A stretch of 64,000 bases of DNA. It comes from Gammaproteobacteria bacterium. Its GTDB lineage: Bacteria; Gemmatimonadota; Gemmatimonadetes; Longimicrobiales; Gaopeijiaceae. The notes below the pieces were generated by a model that saw only the letters and a list, made by a program, of their open reading frames with translations, was not told the origin of the DNA and made no database searches. The DNA lies in assembly GCA_009840525.1 (NCBI GenBank), contig VXNP01000005.1, positions 1-64,000 of the forward strand, read 5' to 3'. Positions 60,345 through 64,000 of the stretch are shown in pieces. Position numbers and translations under genes: made by a program. The stretch's first letter is position 1. Every line of letters begins with the position of its first letter.

Positions 60345-60491
60345 CGGCTCAACCAACTCCTTTCGTTCCCTGTGGCCGCGGGGTCACCAGCCCACGGCCC
60401 GTCTCACCTCGGGACCCGGCACCGGGCGTGAACCTCCCGATGCGCGTATACTTACCTGTAGTGATAGGCCACCTGGACCGATGGAGGTCCG

Positions 60492-61202
60492 ATGAATCTG
60501 CTTTCCGGCCTGCCAACCGAGTTCCTGCCCGTCGTGCGCGCGAAGGCCGGCCTTCTGACCCTGATCCCCGCCGTCCTCTTCGCGCCGGCGTCGACTCTGG
60601 CCCAGAGACCGCTCCACGGGGTGGTCGCAGATCAGGCGACGCTCTCCCTCATCGATTCGGCCCGCGTGACGGTGGTCGGCACCGAGCTTGAGGCGGTCAC
60701 CGGCGGGGACGGCACCTTCTCGTTCGAGGGCGTGCCGCTCGGCGCGCTGGCCGTGCGCATCGAAGCCCCGGGATACCCGGTGGTGGTGGAGCAGGTGGAG
60801 GTGGTGCGCGACGTCGTGCTCTACATGCAGGTCATGATGCCGAGGACCGATGTCGTCCTGGGAGAGCTCGCAATCCCGCCGGCCGGCACGGGCGAAGCCA
60901 GGACCGCCGCCGAGCTCGTGGCCCGCAAGGTTCTGGACATGAACCCGAACTCGGGAAACCTGGGACTGAACACGAATCCGGTGCGCCTGCGCGGCACCGG
61001 CACCTTCGGGCTGAGCGGTGAACCGGCGGTGTTTCTCGACGGGGTGCGGATCGGAACCTTCGGCCCCGCCATGGAGATCCTGAGCCAGATCCCGGCGCGC
61101 GACGTGCGCAACATCCGGGTGCTGCGAGGGGCGGCTTCGGCCTTCCTCCAGGGATCCGCGGACGGTTCCATCCACATCGAGACCCGATCCGGTCCGGGCT
61201 GA
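60492..61202 (+). CDS. Barrel-less carboxypeptidase-regulatory plus TonB-plug protein
   Basis: A 236-aa exported protein: signal-like N-terminus (AGLLTLIPAVLFAPASTLAQ), a carboxypeptidase-like regulatory domain (LHGVVADQATLSLIDSARV, GDGTFSFEGVPLGALAVRIE), then a TonB-plug-like domain (VRLRGTGTFGLSGEPAVFLD, GVRIGTFGP, VRNIRVLRGAASAFLQG) that ends in SIHIETRSGPG with no barrel. Architecture and ending match the protein at 40312-41118. GGAGG before ATG 60492 supports the start. It lies about 300 bp before a full SusC gene on the same strand. A role as a receptor-associated periplasmic factor is inference. Confidence 0.75.
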   Translation: MNLLSGLPTEFLPVVRAKAGLLTLIPAVLFAPASTLAQRPLHGVVADQATLSLIDSARVTVVGTELEAVTGGDGTFSFEGVPLGALAVRIEAPGYPVVVEQVEVVRDVVLYMQVMMPRTDVVLGELAIPPAGTGEARTAAELVARKVLDMNPNSGNLGLNTNPVRLRGTGTFGLSGEPAVFLDGVRIGTFGPAMEILSQIPARDVRNIRVLRGAASAFLQGSADGSIHIETRSGPG

Positions 61203-61508
61203 CTTCGCGCGCCGGATTGGCCGGACCGCCGAACGTAACCCCGTACAACCGCGCCGTTTGACACGCGGAACCCCGCTCCGTATCAGTCAAGCGGGCGATC
61301 AGATTGAGTGATCGCGATTCGCGGACTGCCGGAGGAGATCCGCTGCCGGAGTCGCCGGGGCTGGTAAGCGCTGCCTTCCGCTCGCCCGCAGCGCGTCTCG
61401 CGTGACCCACCTCTCGGAGCGCTCTCCTTGTGCTCCGTCCCCGCCTGGCGCCGCCCCGGGTCCCCTCTCGCCGTGGCGCCCCCAGCCATCCCTCACCCTG
61501 GAGGAGCC
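61203..61508. other. Leader region of the last SusC gene, with an inverted repeat
   Basis: About 300 bases with no credible gene. GCGATCA (61295-61301) and TGATCGC (61309-61315) form a perfect inverted repeat with 7-bp arms and a 7-bp spacer, suitable as an operator or small hairpin. The gene's ribosome-binding site GGAGGAG lies at its end, next to ATG 61509. Confidence 0.5.
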
Positions 61509-64000
61509 ATGCTTCGACGACTTTGTCTTCTTTCCCTGTCCACGGTGGGCTTCCTCGTGCTTGTGCCCGGCGTGCAGGCGCAGCAGGCGACCCTGACGGG
61601 AACGATAACCGACCGGCAGACCGGCGAGCCCCTCGCCGCCGTGCAGGTCTTCATCGCGGAACCCAGCATCGGCGCCCTGACCCAGCAGAACGGGCGCTAT
61701 CTGCTGGCGGGCGTGCCGGCCGGCACGCACGCGGTCACGGCCCAGCGCATCGGTTATACCTCGTCGACCATCGAGGTGACGGTAACCGCCGACGAAACCA
61801 CCCTGCTGGACTTTCAGCTCACCGAGGAGGCGCTCGGGCTCGACGAGATCATCGTGACCGGGACGCCGGGGGGCACGCAGCGGCGCGCGATCGGCAATGC
61901 GGTGGCCACGCTGGAGGCCGCGCAGGTCACCCAGGAGGTGGCGGTGCTCAACATGCAGGACCTGCTGACCGCCCGGACCCCCGGAGTGCAGTTCGCCAGG
62001 GCCGGCGGGAACGTCGGGACGGGGTCGGCGATCGAGGTCCGGGGCACCGGGAGCTTCAATCTGGGCTCCAATCCCCTCATCTACGTGGACGGCGTGCGCG
62101 TGAACAACAACTCGCAGGCCGGGCCCGATCTGGGCAATGAGCGGGAGGTCAACGTCCTCAACGACTTCAATCCCCAGGACATCGAGAGCATCGAGATCAT
62201 CAAGGGGCCGGCGGCAGCGACGCTGTACGGCACCGAGGCTTCCGCCGGCGTGATCCAGATCATCACCAAGCGCGGCGCCGAGGGCGAAGCCCAGTTCGAC
62301 GCCTCGGTGCGCATGGGCACCAACTACCTGCGCAATCCGGCGGCGCGCATCGGCACCAAGTGGACGTGCCAGGGAAGCTTCGACCCGCCCTGCCGGGAGG
62401 GTGAAGGGCTCGTGCCATACAACGCCTACGAGGAGTCCAACGTCCTGATCGACCAGGGAGCCTTCCCGTGGCCGCAGGATGAGCTGTTCCAGAGAGGGCT
62501 CAGCCAGAGCTACAACCTGGGCGTGCGCGGCGGCACCCAGAACTACCGCTACTTCCTCTCCGGGAACTACGACAACGACGAAGGCATCACCTACTACAAC
62601 TGGAACAAGGCGCTGCGGCTGCGCGCCAATGTCGGCGTCGTCTTCTCCGAGAATTTCTCGCTCGACGTCTCCACCGGATATGTGGACGGCAAGACGAGGT
62701 TCCTGTCGCCCGCGGACGGCGACGGCGGCATCTGGGAGGACCTGGCGTGGGGCAACGGCTTCTGCTATCCGCGCATCAACGGGCGCAACGCATGCGCGCG
62801 GTTGATGGGGTTCCAGGAGCATCTCCCCTCGGACGTGGCCAAGCTCGAGGCGACGCGCGAGTTCAGCCGCTTCACCGGAAGCGGCACGCTCAACTTCACG
62901 ACCGGGGACTGGCTCTCGTCACGGGTCGTGGTCGGCCTGGACAAGGGCTGGGACGAGAACAACGTGCTCTGGCCCCTCGAGGTGCAGCTGTCGCCGGTGT
63001 ACGAGGAGACCGCCTCCGGGCTGGTCGTTCTGGAGCGCCCGGTCACCACCAACTTCACGGCGGACTGGTCCGCCACCGCCCGCGTGCCGCTGACCGACGC
63101 CTGGGGCACCGCGACCTCCGTGGGTGCACAGTACTACTTCGAGCGTCTCTCCATGCTCGGCACCACGGGACGTGGATTCGCGTCTCCCTTCTCGCGCACC
63201 GTCAACCAGACCCCGCCCGCGAGCGCCGATCTCAATTTCGACTACATCGAGAACAAGTCCATCGGCTTCTACGTGCAGGAGGAGTTCAGCTACAACGACC
63301 GCCTGTTCCTGACCGGCGCGGTGCGCTTCGACGACAACTCGGCCTTCGGCGCCGAGCTCGAGCCCGAGACCTATCCCAAGGTCTCGGCCACCTGGGTCAT
63401 GTCCGAGGAGAGCTTCTGGAACTTCGACATGGTCAACTCGTTCCGCCTGCGCGGCGCGTGGGGCCAGGCCGGCCGTCAGCCGGACGCTTTCGCCGGCACC
63501 AACCAGTACAGCGTCATCCCCGGGGCCGGCGGAACCACGGCTCTCGACCCCTCCAACCCGGGCAATCCCGCGGTCGGGCCCGAGCGCAGCACCGAGCTGG
63601 AGGTCGGCTTCGACGTCGCCCTGCTTGATGACCGGGTCTCCGCGGAGTTCACCTACTTCGACCAGAAGAACGAGGATGCGCTCCTCGCCGTGGCCCTTCC
63701 GCCCAGCCTCGGCTTCGGCGGAGTCACGCAGCGCAATCTGGGCCGCATCGACAACTGGGGATGGGAGGCTTCGGTCAACACCCGGCTCTACGAGGGGTCG
63801 GGCATCTCCGTCAACCTGGGGCTGAACGGGTCCTACGTCATGAACCGCATCAAGGACCTGGGATCCTTCGCGGGCACCCGCGAGATCCGGATCGGGCTGC
63901 CGTACCCGAACTACTCCGAGCCCAGATACTACGTGATGTCGGCCCAGTTCGACCCCAACGGTCCGGTCCGGAACGCCTACGGCGAGAACGTCAGCGCCAT
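61509..64000 (+). CDS. SusC/RagA family TonB-linked receptor, partial (runs off the window)
   Basis: The first 830 residues of a SusC/RagA receptor; the 3' end is outside the window. It has a signal peptide ending GVQAQQ, a carboxypeptidase-like regulatory domain (ATLTGTITDRQTGEPLAAVQ, RYLLAGVPAGTHAVTAQR), a TonB-box-like LDEIIVTGTPGG, plug (LIYVDGVRVNNNS, IEIIKGPAAATLYGTEASAG) and most of the barrel. WTCQGSFDPPCREGEG is a Cys pair like the one in the SusC at 42591-45752, suggesting those two are closer to each other than to the receptor at 10895. GGAGGAGCC before ATG 61509 fixes the start. A SusD partner may follow beyond 64000. Confidence 0.93.
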   Translation, partial: MLRRLCLLSLSTVGFLVLVPGVQAQQATLTGTITDRQTGEPLAAVQVFIAEPSIGALTQQNGRYLLAGVPAGTHAVTAQRIGYTSSTIEVTVTADETTLLDFQLTEEALGLDEIIVTGTPGGTQRRAIGNAVATLEAAQVTQEVAVLNMQDLLTARTPGVQFARAGGNVGTGSAIEVRGTGSFNLGSNPLIYVDGVRVNNNSQAGPDLGNEREVNVLNDFNPQDIESIEIIKGPAAATLYGTEASAGVIQIITKRGAEGEAQFDASVRMGTNYLRNPAARIGTKWTCQGSFDPPCREGEGLVPYNAYEESNVLIDQGAFPWPQDELFQRGLSQSYNLGVRGGTQNYRYFLSGNYDNDEGITYYNWNKALRLRANVGVVFSENFSLDVSTGYVDGKTRFLSPADGDGGIWEDLAWGNGFCYPRINGRNACARLMGFQEHLPSDVAKLEATREFSRFTGSGTLNFTTGDWLSSRVVVGLDKGWDENNVLWPLEVQLSPVYEETASGLVVLERPVTTNFTADWSATARVPLTDAWGTATSVGAQYYFERLSMLGTTGRGFASPFSRTVNQTPPASADLNFDYIENKSIGFYVQEEFSYNDRLFLTGAVRFDDNSAFGAELEPETYPKVSATWVMSEESFWNFDMVNSFRLRGAWGQAGRQPDAFAGTNQYSVIPGAGGTTALDPSNPGNPAVGPERSTELEVGFDVALLDDRVSAEFTYFDQKNEDALLAVALPPSLGFGGVTQRNLGRIDNWGWEASVNTRLYEGSGISVNLGLNGSYVMNRIKDLGSFAGTREIRIGLPYPNYSEPRYYVMSAQFDPNGPVRNAYGENVSA

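Noticed and set aside
61402-61596. Small plus-strand frame overlapping the start of the last SusC gene
   Set aside because: Different frame from the receptor, no ribosome-binding site of its own and Ser/Pro/Arg-rich nonsense.
1-64000. CRISPR arrays, rRNA and tRNA genes
   Set aside because: Looked for regularly spaced repeats, conserved rRNA segments and tRNA cloverleaf or GGTTCGA-type T-arms; none was convincing. A tRNA scan would be decisive.

Overview
The window looks like chromosome from a GC-rich, Gram-negative bacterium with a Bacteroidetes-like outer-membrane uptake repertoire, most likely a Gemmatimonadota lineage. The reasons are the mix of three SusC/RagA TonB-linked receptors with SusD partners, barrel-less TonB-plug proteins, a DUF5916 outer-membrane protein, a BNR/sortilin-type propeller protein, DUF1552/DUF1592 proteins, a CHAD protein and many Tat- or lipobox-exported hydrolases. 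This is an inference from gene content; no rRNA, tRNA or CRISPR array was recognised.

Layout. 0.1-3.5 kb: tyrosine integrase, a DUF222/HNH protein with an abnormal C-terminus, then a gene-poor stretch with a 42-bp direct repeat and an amidohydrolase gene fossil. 3.6-10 kb: exported dienelactone hydrolase, amidohydrolase, MauG-type di-haem peroxidase and DUF5916 protein. 10.2-15.6 kb: small barrel protein, SusC and SusD operon. 15.7-22.6 kb: DUF3179 plus plug lipoprotein pair, CapA-like protein, and an operon of PPIase, HupE/UreJ and a D-aminoacylase broken by an in-frame amber codon. 22.7-26.8 kb: a less GC-rich accessory cassette with a truncated XRE-type gene, an HNH endonuclease, an orphan winged-helix protein and the Gp37/Gp68 three-Cys protein overlapping its partner TcmP. 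26.8-41.1 kb: BNR propeller protein with a paired palindromic operator, frameshifted creatininase-family gene, coiled-coil protein, aldolase-II protein, second dienelactone hydrolase, an M16 peptidase fused to membrane and PH-like segments, a redoxin gene with an in-frame TGA, metallo-beta-lactamase-fold hydrolase, CHAD and DUF2461 proteins. 41.1-46.9 kb: DUF1028-SusC-SusD operon. 47-64 kb: TIGR02206 membrane protein and a fossil copy, serine hydrolase, small secreted peptide, MOSC protein, a DUF1592-DUF1552-ankyrin operon, matrixin-type protease, TonB plus TPR lipoprotein operon, another plug protein, and a SusC gene running off the right edge.

How it fits together. Most genes serve the cell envelope: TonB-driven import of polymers or peptides and exported or periplasmic hydrolases that process them. 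The most unusual signal is the redoxin at 36557-37216, where TGA sits exactly at the first position of a UxxC redox motif and is followed by a perfect 7-bp hairpin at the spacing expected for a bacterial SECIS; this is a candidate selenoprotein. The accessory cassette at 22.7-26.8 kb is the best candidate for a poorly described mobile or defence-type module.

Several genes are damaged (amber codon, +1 frameshift, two fossils, a truncated XRE gene). The two single-site lesions could also be assembly errors.
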